NCBI GenBank assembly: GCA_033344775.1
Contig: JAWPMT010000006.1
Coordinates: 310,001-374,000 of the forward strand
Length of the DNA stretch: 64,000 bases
Direction of reading: 5' to 3'
DNA from: Cytophagales bacterium
Lineage (GTDB): Bacteria; Bacteroidota; Bacteroidia; Cytophagales; Cyclobacteriaceae
Shown here: positions 43,594 to 52,773 of the stretch, piece after piece
Layout: each line of letters starts with the position of its first letter
Numbering within the stretch: the first letter of the stretch is position 1
Notes under the pieces: model-generated
The model's database searches: none
What the model saw: the letters and a program-made list of their open reading frames with translations, nothing else
What the model was told of the DNA's origin: nothing
Position numbers and translations under genes: made by a program

Positions 43594-45179
43594 GACTTTT
43601 CCTTTTTGAAAAAACTAACGATGCCCAATACCATCAAGGCAGGTAAGCCGATCATTCCTACCCAACCCAGGTTACTTTCCAATGGATTTACACTATTGAC
43701 TTTTGCCCAGATGGCCCAAAACGATGCAAATGTGGCGATAACAAAGGCCAGAATCATGGCGATATTGGGCAGCAGCCTTTTCGCCGGGAGTTCATCGTCA
43801 AGCGCCTTTTTGGAATTCATCAATAATAAGAATACCAGGTAGGCAATGGGCAACAGGGTCGTGGCAATCACTGACGCGGGCACGGCCAATGAAGTTTTAA
43901 TCGCTCCGGACCAGAGAATAGGAGAAAGAAACCCGGTAAAGGCCGGGATAAACGCACCAATGATGAAAAACTGCGCGTTTTTCGGTTGCCCTAAGGCTTC
44001 AGCAATTGCATAACCATTGATCATCATGTGCACCAGCATGGTACTGATGGCCATGGCAAGTACACCCACACCAAATATCAATTTGGACCAGTCGCCTAGG
44101 ATAGGCCTTAGGGATATCGAAAGATCAGTGACCGTCCGTTTGGCCAACATGGTGCTCAAGTCATTGTCTGCTTGCGGAAGGTTATTCCTTAATTGTTCTT
44201 TCGCTGAATCACTCAGCGATGAAAATTGAGGATATTCCGCTGACAGCCGTTGGTCTATCACCTGGTGGAAAGCCTGTTCATTGACGAGGCTGTCTCGCTG
44301 AGCATGGAACTGCGAGGCAGTGACAATGATTAAGAAGGACGCTCCTAATATGAATGGGATGAATAAGCCAAAAAACAGATCGAATCGGGCCAATTCCCGA
44401 TCTGCCTTTCCCCAGCCTCTTTTTTGCAAGGTATAAGGTAAAAGGAAGGTCATATTGATCCCTACGGCCGTACCAAAAGCCCCGATAATGATATCGCGTT
44501 GGCTACCGGAAATGTAGTTTTCCCAAAATGTTTGATAAGCTCCTGTGTGTGAGATATAGGCATTGTAAGCTCCTGTGGGATGAAAAAGTGCAGTAAAATC
44601 AGGGATCAGACCACTTAGCAAAGCTGAAAACTGGATATCACCATTGAAAGCCAAGGATAAGGTCGCTGCGAAAAAACATAGCACAATGATGGCTACCAGT
44701 ACTTTAATGACCTTATCCAACAATTGAGAGATCTTGCTTTCTCTGGAAAACAGCCACATCATGACCATTCCAAAAAGAAAAAGCAGAAAGGTAATGACGT
44801 AAGTTTCGTCTTTCAATAGTCCAAGGCTTCCCTGTAAGGCATCGGTGCCCAGCGCAAATTGCGCGGAACAAAACACGACATTGGCCACCACACTTGCGAT
44901 CAACCAACCCCAGGCCAGGAATTTAGATACGTGCCGTTCAATCAGCTTGAACGGGCGGTCTTCTTGATTGGATTTACTTAACGTCACGTGGCTGATGGCC
45001 ACCAGCATGACATAGCCAAACAACATGGCAAGGGGCTGCAACCAAAGGAACTGATATCCTCCGATAACTCCCAGGTACAAAGCACTAACTAGTGTCCCTC
45101 CTCCGAGGGTGACTGCTGCCTGAATCCAACCTGGGCCACTTTGACTTGCGTAATAACGGAATTTGGAAAATGTAATCAT
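43590..45179 (-). CDS. Nramp-family-like transporter lacking the metal-site motifs
   Basis: The ATG at 45179 gives 529 residues; an in-frame ATG 45 bases upstream adds a leader with cysteine and is less likely. Roughly 11-12 membrane helices and Nramp-type spacing are seen. The metal-site motif DPGN in helix 1 is replaced by GGGTLVSAL (SGPGWIQAAVTLGGG), and MPH in helix 6 reads GINMTFLLPY. The metal-coordinating Asp, Asn and Met are therefore absent. Nramp proteins normally move Mn2+, Fe2+ or other divalent ions with protons. This divergent one heads a sugar-metabolism operon, so another substrate is plausible. Confidence 0.82.
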   Translation of the reverse strand: MITFSKFRYYASQSGPGWIQAAVTLGGGTLVSALYLGVIGGYQFLWLQPLAMLFGYVMLVAISHVTLSKSNQEDRPFKLIERHVSKFLAWGWLIASVVANVVFCSAQFALGTDALQGSLGLLKDETYVITFLLFLFGMVMMWLFSRESKISQLLDKVIKVLVAIIVLCFFAATLSLAFNGDIQFSALLSGLIPDFTALFHPTGAYNAYISHTGAYQTFWENYISGSQRDIIIGAFGTAVGINMTFLLPYTLQKRGWGKADRELARFDLFFGLFIPFILGASFLIIVTASQFHAQRDSLVNEQAFHQVIDQRLSAEYPQFSSLSDSAKEQLRNNLPQADNDLSTMLAKRTVTDLSISLRPILGDWSKLIFGVGVLAMAISTMLVHMMINGYAIAEALGQPKNAQFFIIGAFIPAFTGFLSPILWSGAIKTSLAVPASVIATTLLPIAYLVFLLLMNSKKALDDELPAKRLLPNIAMILAFVIATFASFWAIWAKVNSVNPLESNLGWVGMIGLPALMVLGIVSFFKKEKS

Positions 45180-45380
45180 TTTTGGAAATGCCTGAGCGGT
45201 CTTGACACATAATGACACGAACAAGCATCCCTAAATATAAGTGTTCAGCTTGGTATGAGGCTTTGGAGTTCGAACCAATTGCTTCTAATTACGTAAAAGC
45301 AACTATTGAGAATATTGCATTTCTCACCATTAATCCCGTCTTTTGGGCTCTAACACGTTCAGAAAACATGATCAGATAAA

Positions 45381-45448
45381 TCACGAATCGACTCGGCACC
45401 TATAAGACACTCCGTCTTCACTCATGGATATGGGCACCCGATTCGTGA
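45381..45448. repeat. Inverted repeat in the divergent intergenic region
   Basis: TCACGAATCG and CGATTCGTGA are a perfect 10-bp inverted repeat with 48 bases between. A smaller AGAC/GTCT hairpin lies inside the spacer. It lies in the 413-base gap between the Nramp-like gene (minus) and the DHFR-like gene (plus), where both promoters must be. It could be an operator or a cruciform element; nothing else is assignable in the gap. Confidence 0.45.
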
Positions 45449-45592
45449 AATCATTCCTTCTTGAGGCTGATCATATAATTCCCTTTTTCGATATAGCAAT
45501 TATCCTTTTTGCGGTCTGGCGTATTAATGATTCGGCATAGAAGCGATCGTCCATTTCCGGGAATCATTTTATTCATTTTTAATTCTGAAGCT

Positions 45593-46129
45593 ATGCCGAA
45601 AATCGTTTATTACGTAGCCACCTCACTCGACGGCTACATTGCCGGTCCCAACGAGGACATCAGCCTGTTCGTTTATCAGGGAAATGGTGTTGAACAATAC
45701 CAAAAAGACTTACTGGACTTCTCCACCGTTATCATGGGTCGAAGGACGTACGAATTTGGTTATCAATACGGGTTGAAACCCGGACAACCTGCTTATCCAC
45801 ACATGGAACATCATATTTTCTCTGATTCTTTGGAGTTCACAGAGGAAGTACACCCGCAAGTGCATCTGCAAACGAAATCTCTTGATAGAGTCCAAGAGGT
45901 CAGAGACCAGTCGCCGACAGATGTTTACTTATGTGGTGGTGGCGTGTTTGCCGGATGGTTATTGGAAAATGACCTGATTGATCAACTCAAGGTCAAATTG
46001 AATCCGATCATTTTAGGAGGCGGAACCCGATTATTTGGAAACGCTAAAACCAAAATGAAATGGGAATTGGTTGATCATTCCAGCTTTGAGGAAGGATTGC
46101 AGATCTTGACTTATGAAAAAAGTCAATAA
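45593..46129 (+). CDS. Dihydrofolate reductase-like protein (RibD C-terminal fold)
   Basis: The ATG at 45593 gives 178 residues; an earlier in-frame ATG at 45509 adds an unlikely leader. The DHFR/RibD-C fold shows VYYVATSLDGYIAG, IMGRRTYEFG, VYLCGGGVFAGWLL, and IILGGGTRLF motifs. Such small reductases use NADPH; real substrates are mostly unknown for stand-alone members. It is monocistronic and convergent with the subtilase. It is not FolA, whose sequence motifs differ. Confidence 0.9.
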   Translation: MPKIVYYVATSLDGYIAGPNEDISLFVYQGNGVEQYQKDLLDFSTVIMGRRTYEFGYQYGLKPGQPAYPHMEHHIFSDSLEFTEEVHPQVHLQTKSLDRVQEVRDQSPTDVYLCGGGVFAGWLLENDLIDQLKVKLNPIILGGGTRLFGNAKTKMKWELVDHSSFEEGLQILTYEKSQ

Positions 46130-46136
46130 ACAAAAA

Positions 46137-46160
46137 GAGGGTGTCTTTACCGACACCCTC
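46137..46160 (-). terminator. Rho-independent terminator of the T9SS subtilase
   Basis: GAGGGTGTC and GACACCCTC form a perfect 9-bp stem with a 6-base loop. On the minus strand the stem is followed by TTTTTG, so it ends the protease transcript. On the plus strand it may also end the DHFR-like transcript, though fewer T residues follow. Confidence 0.85.
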
Positions 46161-46186
46161 CTGGTTTATAGCTTATACGCTATTGA

Positions 46187-49100
46187 TTATTGCTTCATAA
46201 ATCTGGAAACGTAGTTATTGTCTCCATCTGTGATTCTGAGCAAATAAGTTCCTGGCTCTAGTCTGCTGATGTCAAGCTTGCTTTGCGTTCTCTCAATGAG
46301 GCCTTGCATTACTTTTTGACCAGTGATTGAAATCACCGTGTACGCCGACTCTCCATCCAGCTGCGTGCTGATGTTCAGCTCAGTGCTTGCTGGCACAGGA
46401 TAGACAATCAATGCGGTTGCATCTACATCATCGGTACCCAACGACTCTTCACCGGTAGTGGTGAACAGGTTAGCATTGGAATTCGGACAAGTTCCTTCGT
46501 GGATAACAATATTTCTGAAATAGGAATTGTTGCCACTTCCTGCATCATTGTCATTAACAAACACCAGTCTGTCAGACAACCCTGTGTAGAACGTACCTAC
46601 AGGAATGCTGTAATTTGTCCAGCTTGAACCAGAGTAATTGTCATAATCTGTGATTCCCCAGTTTTGAGTACCGTGTACTTTGAACGTAAGAGAAGAATTG
46701 GCATTGGCATCAGAACCGAAAGCAACCCCGTGGATCTCACCCTGGCTTGTACTTCTGAACTCAAAGTCAATGACTGTACTGGATGTGATATCGTAGCTCA
46801 TAAGTAGAGACCTCCAGGTATTGTCCTCCAACAATACGGTGTTATTATCAGGGAAAGAGTAAACTCCATCATCTGAACCTGTGTGAGTCACCAGCGAAGC
46901 GCCAGCAAAAGAAATTGGATCACAGGCTCCACCTGAACCACCACCACCTGTCGTTACAGATAGGTCATCAATGGCAATGTCACTGGACCAGCCGTTTCCG
47001 GTTGTTCCTACAAATCTTAATTTCACTGTACCACCGACGTAGGTATTCAGTGATACATCAATGGCATTCCACTGATTACCCTGATTTCCAGAGTTACTCC
47101 AAATGCTGGACCATGTTGTTCCATCGGTGCTGGCTTCTACCGCCAATGAACCTACGTTGTTTCCATACATGTGATTTGCAAAAGAGAAGGTAGCTGCGGT
47201 TTCTCCTGAAAGATCAAAACAGGGACTTTCCAGAATTGCAGTGGCATTATTTCCGATTTGTCCGGCGCTACCGTTAGTAGACGCTTCCAGGAATAAATAC
47301 CATGAACCTTCAGTAGCGGAGCCAGGGCCTGTGTTGTTGGACGGTGTTCCATTGGCATCTCGGTACCAGTCACCATCATCGCCGGACGCCTGGGTCCAAC
47401 CGTCGCCGGACTCAAACCCTTCTGAATAGGGGAACGAGCTTACCGTACTGCTACATGAGATAGGCTGAGAACCAGTAGTCGTTACGGAAAGGTTAGCAGC
47501 ATCGCCACTTCCTCCTCCAGAACAATTGGCTACTACACTTGTGCTATAAGTAGTACCGGCAGTTAATCCAGTAACAGAAGTGGAAGTACCAGAAACTGTC
47601 GTTGAGTTACCACCTACGGTCACCGTATAGTTAGCTGCACCGGAAACACTGTTCCAGGAAAGGTTGAACGAATTGTCCTGAACGTTAGAGGCAGAAAGGT
47701 TTCCAGGAGCGGCCAGCGTACATGAAGGACCGGCAGAAATACCTGTTACCACCAAACTGAAAGCCTGGCTACCGCTTGAAAGATTGCCTTTATGAGTCAC
47801 CGTGATGGTATAGCTACCAGAAGCATTGGCGATATCCACACGCTCATATGGATCCACGATGTTATCCTGTTGTGCATTGGAATTCACACCTGTTAGGGCA
47901 TATGGGAAATACGTAGATCCCCCTTGCGTAACGCGAATGTCCAGGTCATTGACCAAAACAGGAGTAGAAAGGTTGATCGTCCCAGTATTGATGGTTCCGG
48001 CAGGGTCAGTCCAGCAAATAGAAGCCAAAAGTGGTCCGCCAGTGGCATTTACCGTAATAGAATAGCTTCCTCCCTGACTCAAGGTCAATTCATCAATGAT
48101 GGCATCAGTACCATTTTCGTTGATGGTTTCTGCCGCTGCTTTGGCATTTAAAAGTCCCCAGCCATAGATCGCATCAGGACCAGTAATTCCGCCATCATCA
48201 GCCGTGTGTAGCGCCAACGCTTTCAACGTAGAAGATCGCATGAACGCACCATTCAAGTTGTTGTAATGCTGCTGAAGCAAAAGCAATGAACCCGTCACGT
48301 TAGGGGCAGACATGGAAGTACCATTGTAAGAAGAATAGGCACTATTGCTGCTGGCTACCGCAGAATAAACACCCGCTCCATTTCCTGTGATATCAGGCTT
48401 GATTCGGTAATCATCCGTAGGGCCTTCACTACTGAAGTTGGTAATAGACACACCATTGATGGTACCATCAGGATTGACACTAACATCATTGGCTGCCGCA
48501 ACTACCAGGTTATTCTTGGAAGTCTTATAGGCATTCAACTTGTCAAAAGACGAATTTCCTTCCAGCGGACTGGAGTTTGCCGTATTGTCATCTCCATCGT
48601 TACCAGCAGAAGAAACCATCAAATAGAATGGGGCATTGTACATGATCTCATCCACATCTCTGGACTCTGCGATGTAGGCACCACCATAGTAAGCAGGTAG
48701 CTGCACCTGACCAAACTGGTTTCTCCATCCGAAGCCATAAGAATGATTAGAAAGCAACATGCCATTGGCCGCAGCGGTAGTCATTTCCGCCAGGTCACTG
48801 TTCCAATCGCTATTGCTTGATTGAGCATAGGTGGCCATCCCTTTTGCAGCGGCCTGAAAACCTGAGGCAATGATGGTTCCTGTTACGTGCGTGGCATGAC
48901 TACTTTGTGAAGTAGCCCCATCAATTTGACTTGCCCGGTTGTTACCACCGGCACCATCAAACTCCTGGTGTGTTGCTCTTACAGCACCACCATCCCACAC
49001 GTAGGCAGTCATTCCCTGGCCGTCAAGGTTTAAGCCAAGGCCTCCACCACTGTTGAGAAAGTTCGTTCTTGTTGAAACCGCCGCATCCACATTGTCGGTC

Positions 49101-49390
49101 ACATAGTAGAACAATTTTCCATTTGGACCGATCTTCATCAATTCGGCTTCTCCACTCCCGTCGGGCAAGGTATAACGCAGCGGCAAATTATTTTGCAAAG
49201 CAAAATTTGTCGCGATTTGCTTCTCAAGCTCCATGGTCTGAGTAAGGCGATTTTGAATAGCTTTTAGATTAGGTCCGTTGGACTGATTGATAATCGCTTG
49301 ACGTTGTTGTGCTGTTTGTGCAAGAACACTAAACGAAGCAAAAAATGTAAGCAGAAAAAGTAGCTTAACTCTCGTAAGTTTAAGATTCAT
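46187..49390 (-). CDS. Subtilisin-like serine protease with T9SS sorting domain
   Basis: The 1067-residue protein has a signal peptide (SVLAQ) and a peptidase S8 domain (about 115-430) with triad Asp133 (VWDGGAV), His165 (SSHATHVTGT) and Ser359 (NGTSMSAP), plus Asn263. A proprotein-convertase P-like beta region follows (to about 550). Next come a fibronectin type III domain (about 555-640), a MAM/jelly-roll-like domain (650-815, FPYSEGFESGDGW, then IDDLSV), another beta domain (820-965) and a type A T9SS sorting domain (about 985-1067; LIVYPVPAST, ITGQKVMQG, LEPGTYLLRI). It is secreted through T9SS and attached to or released from the surface. It likely degrades extracellular proteins. Confidence 0.95.
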   Translation of the reverse strand: MNLKLTRVKLLFLLTFFASFSVLAQTAQQRQAIINQSNGPNLKAIQNRLTQTMELEKQIATNFALQNNLPLRYTLPDGSGEAELMKIGPNGKLFYYVTDNVDAAVSTRTNFLNSGGGLGLNLDGQGMTAYVWDGGAVRATHQEFDGAGGNNRASQIDGATSQSSHATHVTGTIIASGFQAAAKGMATYAQSSNSDWNSDLAEMTTAAANGMLLSNHSYGFGWRNQFGQVQLPAYYGGAYIAESRDVDEIMYNAPFYLMVSSAGNDGDDNTANSSPLEGNSSFDKLNAYKTSKNNLVVAAANDVSVNPDGTINGVSITNFSSEGPTDDYRIKPDITGNGAGVYSAVASSNSAYSSYNGTSMSAPNVTGSLLLLQQHYNNLNGAFMRSSTLKALALHTADDGGITGPDAIYGWGLLNAKAAAETINENGTDAIIDELTLSQGGSYSITVNATGGPLLASICWTDPAGTINTGTINLSTPVLVNDLDIRVTQGGSTYFPYALTGVNSNAQQDNIVDPYERVDIANASGSYTITVTHKGNLSSGSQAFSLVVTGISAGPSCTLAAPGNLSASNVQDNSFNLSWNSVSGAANYTVTVGGNSTTVSGTSTSVTGLTAGTTYSTSVVANCSGGGSGDAANLSVTTTGSQPISCSSTVSSFPYSEGFESGDGWTQASGDDGDWYRDANGTPSNNTGPGSATEGSWYLFLEASTNGSAGQIGNNATAILESPCFDLSGETAATFSFANHMYGNNVGSLAVEASTDGTTWSSIWSNSGNQGNQWNAIDVSLNTYVGGTVKLRFVGTTGNGWSSDIAIDDLSVTTGGGGSGGACDPISFAGASLVTHTGSDDGVYSFPDNNTVLLEDNTWRSLLMSYDITSSTVIDFEFRSTSQGEIHGVAFGSDANANSSLTFKVHGTQNWGITDYDNYSGSSWTNYSIPVGTFYTGLSDRLVFVNDNDAGSGNNSYFRNIVIHEGTCPNSNANLFTTTGEESLGTDDVDATALIVYPVPASTELNISTQLDGESAYTVISITGQKVMQGLIERTQSKLDISRLEPGTYLLRITDGDNNYVSRFMKQ

Positions 49391-49908
49391 AAAAAATTTA
49401 AGGTTGATTTAAATAGTCAATATAATGGATAAAGAGGGGAAGAAATAACTTTTGAAAAGCCGTTTCACGCCCCTGTAAGCGACGTAAAAATTCAGCATAT
49501 ACACCCTTAGTTGTTTTGTTTAATTAGGTATTTAGTTGTTGATACAGAATTTTTAATACACTCATTGTTAATTGACAGAATATAAATTTTTTGCAATTAT
49601 GTGGCATAAATGGCTAGATCTCCGTGCAATTCTCTAATATCGGTTGTTTTCGTTGCGCTGGTTGCCAATTAAATAGAGTTGTCTGGAAGAAGAACCCCTG
49701 ACCCTGGTAGGCTTTTCAGGGGGCATTGTAACTAGGTTAGGATTTTTATCAAATGTTAGTAGATAGTACAGTCTAAAGCAGCTTTCATCTTCATTTCTCC
49801 ATAAGTACAAGTGCATGAATTTGTTGAGCGGTAATCATGTTTATGAAAATTAAACGTTTGTTAGTTATCGCATACGAAAAGTTTCTAATTTTCAAGGGTT
49901 TTAGGACA
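49391..49908. other. Intergenic region with a short hairpin
   Basis: The 518-base stretch upstream of both the subtilase (minus) and the LolA-like gene (plus) is AT-rich near the subtilase start. CCCCTGA at 49695-49701 pairs with TCAGGGG at 49716-49722. Divergent promoters must be here, but I could not place a -33/-7 pair with confidence. No further gene was found. Confidence 0.4.
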
Positions 49909-50637
49909 ATGGAACAAAAACAAAAGATGGGTCGTTTTGAATGCGCAATGCCTCGACTGTTGTTCATATTCGCTTTACTCTGGACTCCTCTACTACAGGC
50001 ACAAGACATAGAGGGGATCATGAAGGACCATTATTCCGCTTGCAAGCAGGACTTTTGGGACCAGGTTCAAACAGTAAATATCAAAGGCATTTGGCTTAGG
50101 GATCAGGAGAAAGCCAATTTTGAATTGTTAGCAAAGAAGCCCGGAAAGATCATGATCCGTGGCCGTTGGCAAGTGGAGCCTTACGCTGAATCTTTTGACG
50201 GCTCCAGCGGCTGGACCATCGCTCCATGGACCGGAGTAAAAACACCACAGCTGATGCTGGCCAAAGAACAGCTGTTGTTACAGTCCGTATTTGATTTTGG
50301 CTCACCAATACCGAGAGATGTAGCCCTGGAATATCGCGGAGAAGGTGATGCTTTCGGAATCCCTTGCTATCGTTTGGTAGCAATTGTGGATGGCGTTGAA
50401 TACGAGTACTTCGTAGACGAAGAAGACTTTTACCTGAGGCGAATGGATCGTAGAGAACTCATCGGTAATCAAACACAGATTATGACCAAACGCTATGATC
50501 AATACCGTAAATTTGGTGGAGTAGTGATCCCGACATTGGTCATTGTTCAGGTCGAAGATCTGAAAAAAGAATACGTGTTTGATGATATCATTGTCGGAGA
50601 TGGCATATCTAACCTAACTTTTAGAAGACCCGAATGA
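49909..50637 (+). CDS. LolA-like outer-membrane lipoprotein-carrier-type protein
   Basis: Starts at 49909, 49927 and 49948 are all in frame with the signal peptide (LLFIFALLWTPLLQAQ); the earlier ATG at 49837 would put a long leader before it. From 49909 the protein is 242 residues. The mature part is a beta-rich, single-domain protein resembling the LolA/LolB fold used in carrier proteins: DVALEYRGEGDAFGIPCYRLVAI, EYFVDEEDFYLRRMD and GVVIPTLVI. The nitrilase gene overlaps its stop by four bases, so they are coupled. The lipid or ligand it carries is unknown, and the fold call is by resemblance only. Confidence 0.68.
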   Translation: MEQKQKMGRFECAMPRLLFIFALLWTPLLQAQDIEGIMKDHYSACKQDFWDQVQTVNIKGIWLRDQEKANFELLAKKPGKIMIRGRWQVEPYAESFDGSSGWTIAPWTGVKTPQLMLAKEQLLLQSVFDFGSPIPRDVALEYRGEGDAFGIPCYRLVAIVDGVEYEYFVDEEDFYLRRMDRRELIGNQTQIMTKRYDQYRKFGGVVIPTLVIVQVEDLKKEYVFDDIIVGDGISNLTFRRPE

Positions 50638-51569
50638 GCAGAAACTTGAAAGTGGCCATTGTTCAATGGTCCGCAGTACACCTCGATATTCAAGCCAGCG
50701 TCGAAAAGGCGTTGAAAGGCATCGATGAAGCGGCAGATCAGGGAGCACAGTTGATCGTCTTTGGAGAAACCTGGTTTTCAGGATATCCCTCCTGGCTGGA
50801 TTACAGTCCGGAAGTTGCTTTCTGGGATCATCCACCGGTGAAAAAGGCGTTCTCAAAAATGCTCGATAACTGCCTCACTAAAAACGGATCAGAAATTCAG
50901 ACCCTGCAAGCCAAAGCGCGGGAACGTCAGGTTTCTTTGGTATTTGGTGCCAATGAACGGGATGATGAAAAAGCAAAAGGCACCATTTATAATGCTTTAT
51001 TCTTTATCAATGAGCAGGGAGAGATCGTCAATCATCACCGAAAACTGGTCCCTACGTACAGTGAAAAAATGCTGTACGGTGGCGGAGATGGTCACGGACT
51101 GGTCAACAGCACACTATCTGATGCGAAAGTGACCGGATTGGTTTGCTGGGAGCACTGGATGCCCCTTTCTCGTCAGGCATTGCACGATACCGGAGAGGAA
51201 ATACACATTGCTGTGTGGCCAAAAGTGCATGAGATGCACCAGGTCGCATCCCGACAATATGCATTTGAAGGTCGTTGTTTTGTGCTAGCGGCTGGACAAA
51301 TGTTCCAGGCTAAAGATTTTCCGGAAGGCATCAAATTGCCGGACGATTTGGATCCCAGTACCTGGGTCCTGAATGGCGGTAGTTGTATCATCGCCCCAAA
51401 TGGAAAATACATCGTAGAGCCACAATGGGATGAAGAAAAGATCATTTATGCAGAAATAGACCTGGACCAGGTCAAAGAGGAATCCATGACCCTGGATGTG
51501 ACCGGTCACTATCAACGTGATGATGTCTTTTCTTTGGAAGTGAACCGATCCCGAAAAAGTAATTCCTGA
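50634..51569 (+). CDS. Nitrilase-superfamily carbon-nitrogen hydrolase
   Basis: The 311-residue enzyme has the Glu-Lys-Cys triad: Glu45 (FGETWFSGYP), Lys137 (HHRKLVP) and Cys171 (GLVCWEHWMPL). The motif layout matches nitrilases (branch 1) that convert nitriles to carboxylic acids plus ammonia, rather than the amidase branches. The predicted protein is cytosolic with no signal, although it is coupled (ATGA overlap) to a secreted LolA-like gene. The natural nitrile is not known. A DUF427 gene follows 88 bases later. Confidence 0.92.
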   Translation: MSRNLKVAIVQWSAVHLDIQASVEKALKGIDEAADQGAQLIVFGETWFSGYPSWLDYSPEVAFWDHPPVKKAFSKMLDNCLTKNGSEIQTLQAKARERQVSLVFGANERDDEKAKGTIYNALFFINEQGEIVNHHRKLVPTYSEKMLYGGGDGHGLVNSTLSDAKVTGLVCWEHWMPLSRQALHDTGEEIHIAVWPKVHEMHQVASRQYAFEGRCFVLAAGQMFQAKDFPEGIKLPDDLDPSTWVLNGGSCIIAPNGKYIVEPQWDEEKIIYAEIDLDQVKEESMTLDVTGHYQRDDVFSLEVNRSRKSNS

Positions 51570-51657
51570 GACAATTTTCCACGGGAATCATATATTTCAG
51601 AACTTAAATCGGTTCGAAAAGATTAACTCAAATACACAATTACAAATCGAAATACAG

Positions 51658-51939
51658 ATGAAAGCATATTGGAATGGACAATTGTTGGCGGATAGCGATG
51701 ATACCATTGTGGTAGAAAACAATCATTACTTTCCTGCAGACTCTATCAATAAAGAGTTTTTCAAGGCCAGCGAAACACACACCATTTGCCCCTGGAAAGG
51801 TGAAGCGAGTTACTATTCCCTGAATGTAGATGGGAGTGAAAACAAAGATGCGGCCTGGTATTACCCGACTCCCAGCGAGTTGGCCAAAAAGATCAAGGAT
51901 TACGTGGCGTTCTGGAAAGGCGTAGAAATCAAAGACTGA
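51658..51939 (+). CDS. DUF427-domain protein
   Basis: The 93-residue protein is a single DUF427 domain: KAYWNGQLLADSDDTIVVENNHYFP at the start, then the hallmark THTICPWKGEASYYSL and the end DAAWYYPTPSELAKKIKDYVAFW, each of which I recognise from that family. The function of DUF427 is not established. It may be co-transcribed with the nitrilase gene upstream and is followed by a strong bidirectional terminator at 52034-52077. Confidence 0.92.
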   Translation: MKAYWNGQLLADSDDTIVVENNHYFPADSINKEFFKASETHTICPWKGEASYYSLNVDGSENKDAAWYYPTPSELAKKIKDYVAFWKGVEIKD

Positions 51940-52033
51940 TATCCTTTGTGGGTTTGGTCGATGGGATCACTCCAATTTTTCAAAAAATAGGTGTACGGGT
52001 TTGCCGAATAGAATGCACGCTTTTGCACCAAAT

Positions 52034-52077
52034 AAAAAGTCCTGTCAAAGGTGATGACCAATGACAGGACTTTTTTT
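52034..52077. terminator. Bidirectional terminator between DUF427 and the LiaF-like gene
   Basis: AAGTCCTGTCA pairs perfectly with TGACAGGACTT around a 14-base loop, with A and T tracts on either side, so it can end both the plus- and minus-strand transcripts of the convergent genes. Confidence 0.9.
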
Positions 52078-52092
52078 ATGATGATCGTTCGA

Positions 52093-52761
52093 TTATCGGT
52101 TCTTCAACTCTCCAGCCCCAAACATGGTGAAGCCTTTGATGATGATTGAAGGACTATCTTCATTTACATCGGGTGCTCTTCGTTCGTCACTGAAGCCGCC
52201 AAAAATGGATACTGCTTCGATTTTCACTCTCCAGTCATCCCGAACCACTAACTCACAGCCGCCAAACATCGTGAACACTTCGATTTCGATCGGGCCACCA
52301 TTCAGGGGGAAAGACTCCCGCAGATCAATGGTAGATCCTCCGAAAATATTGATGACGCGGCCGCCTTCCAGCTCCTTGCTGGTAAATTGTTTGTCGCCAC
52401 CACCAAAAATGTTCACATCATCAAAAAAATGTTCGCTCTTGTCTGTGGCCCCTCCCGATTGTGCTCGTTTGTGTCGGAAAATAAAGGCTACGCCTACGAT
52501 GATGATGATTACTGGCCAAAAATCCCTAAGATCATAAGGCCCATACTCTTCGAGTAAAAAGAAAGCTCCCACAGAGACCAGGATGATGCCGGGTGTCTTT
52601 TTTCCACTCAGGAAGTTGAATACACCGATAGCGACCAATAGCATCTGCCATGATTTCAAAAAATAAAGTTCATAAGGGATTAAGCGCAAGTTGAAAAGCA
52701 ATAGCACTACGCCGATAACGACGATAAATATCCCCATAAGTGCTCTGCGAGAAGTTTCCAT
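52093..52761 (-). CDS. LiaF-like membrane protein
   Basis: The 222-residue protein has four membrane helices at the N-terminus (about 6-24, 32-50, 55-70, 78-93; LMGIFIVVIGVVLLLFNLRL, ILVSVGAFFLLEEYG). A repeated beta domain follows with the units VNIFGGGDK, INIFGGSTI, FTMFGGCELVV, SIFGGFSD and FTMFGAGELK, typical of the LiaF/DUF5668 group linked to cell-envelope stress sensing. In Gram-positive bacteria LiaF inhibits the LiaRS two-component system; in Bacteroidota its role is not known. The next gene (OMP-like) lies 12 bases upstream on the same strand. Confidence 0.85.
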   Translation of the reverse strand: METSRRALMGIFIVVIGVVLLLFNLRLIPYELYFLKSWQMLLVAIGVFNFLSGKKTPGIILVSVGAFFLLEEYGPYDLRDFWPVIIIIVGVAFIFRHKRAQSGGATDKSEHFFDDVNIFGGGDKQFTSKELEGGRVINIFGGSTIDLRESFPLNGGPIEIEVFTMFGGCELVVRDDWRVKIEAVSIFGGFSDERRAPDVNEDSPSIIIKGFTMFGAGELKNR

Positions 52762-52773
52762 AATTTCTAACTG

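Noticed and set aside
52124-52537. A 137-codon plus-strand frame antisense to the LiaF-like gene
   Set aside because: Low-complexity proline/serine-rich translation with no known domain; the minus-strand LiaF-like product is convincing.
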